From Gammaproteobacteria bacterium (GTDB lineage Bacteria; Pseudomonadota; Gammaproteobacteria; Xanthomonadales; SZUA-36), in assembly GCA_021772935.1 (NCBI GenBank), contig JAJFLA010000042.1:38375-102374 (forward strand): a DNA stretch of 64,000 nt, read 5' to 3'. The position numbers were made by a program, and so were the translations under genes. The notes beneath the pieces are model-generated. The model had not been told where the DNA came from, searched no databases, and saw only the letters and a program-made list of their open reading frames with translations. Positions 63,875 through 64,000 of this stretch are shown here, piece by piece; the stretch's first letter is position 1, and each line of letters opens with the position of its first letter.

Positions 63875-64000
63875 ACATAGGTAACAGTTTATTCCGAGGA
63901 CATGGGTTACAGTATTAGAGCGAATGGGTTATTCCCCACTGGCTCCACCCTGTTCTCGTTTTGATCAAAGAATCCTAAATCATAATTCATGAAGCTGACA
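63875..64000 (-). mobile_element. End of an IS481-family element (continues outside the window)
   Basis: The stretch holds a 14-bp direct repeat typical of these element ends, ACATAGGTAACAGT (63875-63888) and ACATGGGTTACAGT (63900-63913), 12 of 14 identical, plus the 3' end of a transposase gene on the minus strand. The exact terminus cannot be fixed from one end. It lies 24 bp after the tRNA. Confidence 0.65.
63907..64000 (-). CDS. IS481-family transposase, C-terminal 30 residues
   Basis: Read on the minus strand, the frame from base 63999 gives VSFMNYDLGFFDQNENRVEP and continues to a TAA (complement of 63907-63909). The WLVSFMxYDLGFFD...EP...NPF ending is characteristic of IS481 integrase-core proteins. 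The rest lies beyond the window, so its integrity is unknown. Confidence 0.7.
   Translation of the reverse strand, partial: VSFMNYDLGFFDQNENRVEPVGNNPFALIL

Overview
The window reads as a piece of chromosome from a gammaproteobacterium, probably an uncultivated marine or sediment lineage capable of denitrification. The evidence is the end of a cytochrome cd1 nitrite reductase gene (nirS), a complete mla phospholipid-transport operon with mlaA, ElaA, DgkA, SppA, ExoIX/Xni-like, TrmB and MetK-AhcY-MetF genes of proteobacterial type, a tRNA-Ile2(CAU), and sodium/anion transporters suited to a saline habitat. These lineage and habitat statements are inference; no rRNA or other marker gene is present. 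Genes are dense, and GC content looks close to 50 % by eye, with an AT-richer island at 2.7-6.3 kb.

Layout. 0-2 kb: nirS 3' end and an outer-membrane porin closed by a terminator. 2.0-7.2 kb: an apparently acquired cassette, with a LexA-like self-cleaving repressor behind its own promoter and palindrome, an overlapping large N6-adenine DNA methyltransferase and a small PD-(D/E)XK-type nuclease, then an IS6-family element whose transposase carries an in-frame stop. 7.2-14.5 kb: NhaD antiporter, a TatT-P-Q-M TRAP transporter, a MobA-like nucleotidyltransferase and a PuuD-like membrane protein. 14.5-15.4 kb: no credible protein gene, but a strongly structured, purine-rich stretch with five tandem 28-29 nt hairpin repeats and a perfect intrinsic terminator, which I read as a large undescribed noncoding RNA. 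15.5-19.0 kb: mlaFEDC-mlaA. 19.1-25.1 kb: a five-gene peptide ABC transporter plus a LEA14-like lipoprotein. 25-41.9 kb: mainly housekeeping and envelope genes, including a SET-domain protein, a glutaredoxin/IscA-like/rhodanese fusion, ExoIII, DgkA, SppA, PspA behind a sigma-54-type promoter, a MATE exporter, an M17 aminopeptidase, an HtrA protease, an HNH protein and a 5'-3' exonuclease. 42-46.8 kb: a TetR/CMD pair with matching operators, a beta-propeller protein, a NUDIX hydrolase and isoaspartyl peptidase. 46.9-51 kb: methyl-cycle genes metK-ahcY-metF. 51-63.7 kb: two anion/sodium transporter genes, trmB, CBS protein, DNA glycosylase, MBL and HAD hydrolases, rhodanese, an M14 carboxypeptidase and a DUF3144 protein. 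The window ends with tRNA-Ile2 and the 3' end of an IS481-family element.

Two dispersed hairpin families sit between genes. One is a REPIN-like family built from GGGGTCAGAYTCAAATGCA-type ends in inverted pairs (nine places between 29 and 57.5 kb). The other occurs as two nested hairpins with about 22-bp arms between metF and ahcY. The strongest candidates for something undescribed are the structured RNA at about 14.8-15.39 kb and the LexA-like/methyltransferase/nuclease cassette at 2.0-6.3 kb.
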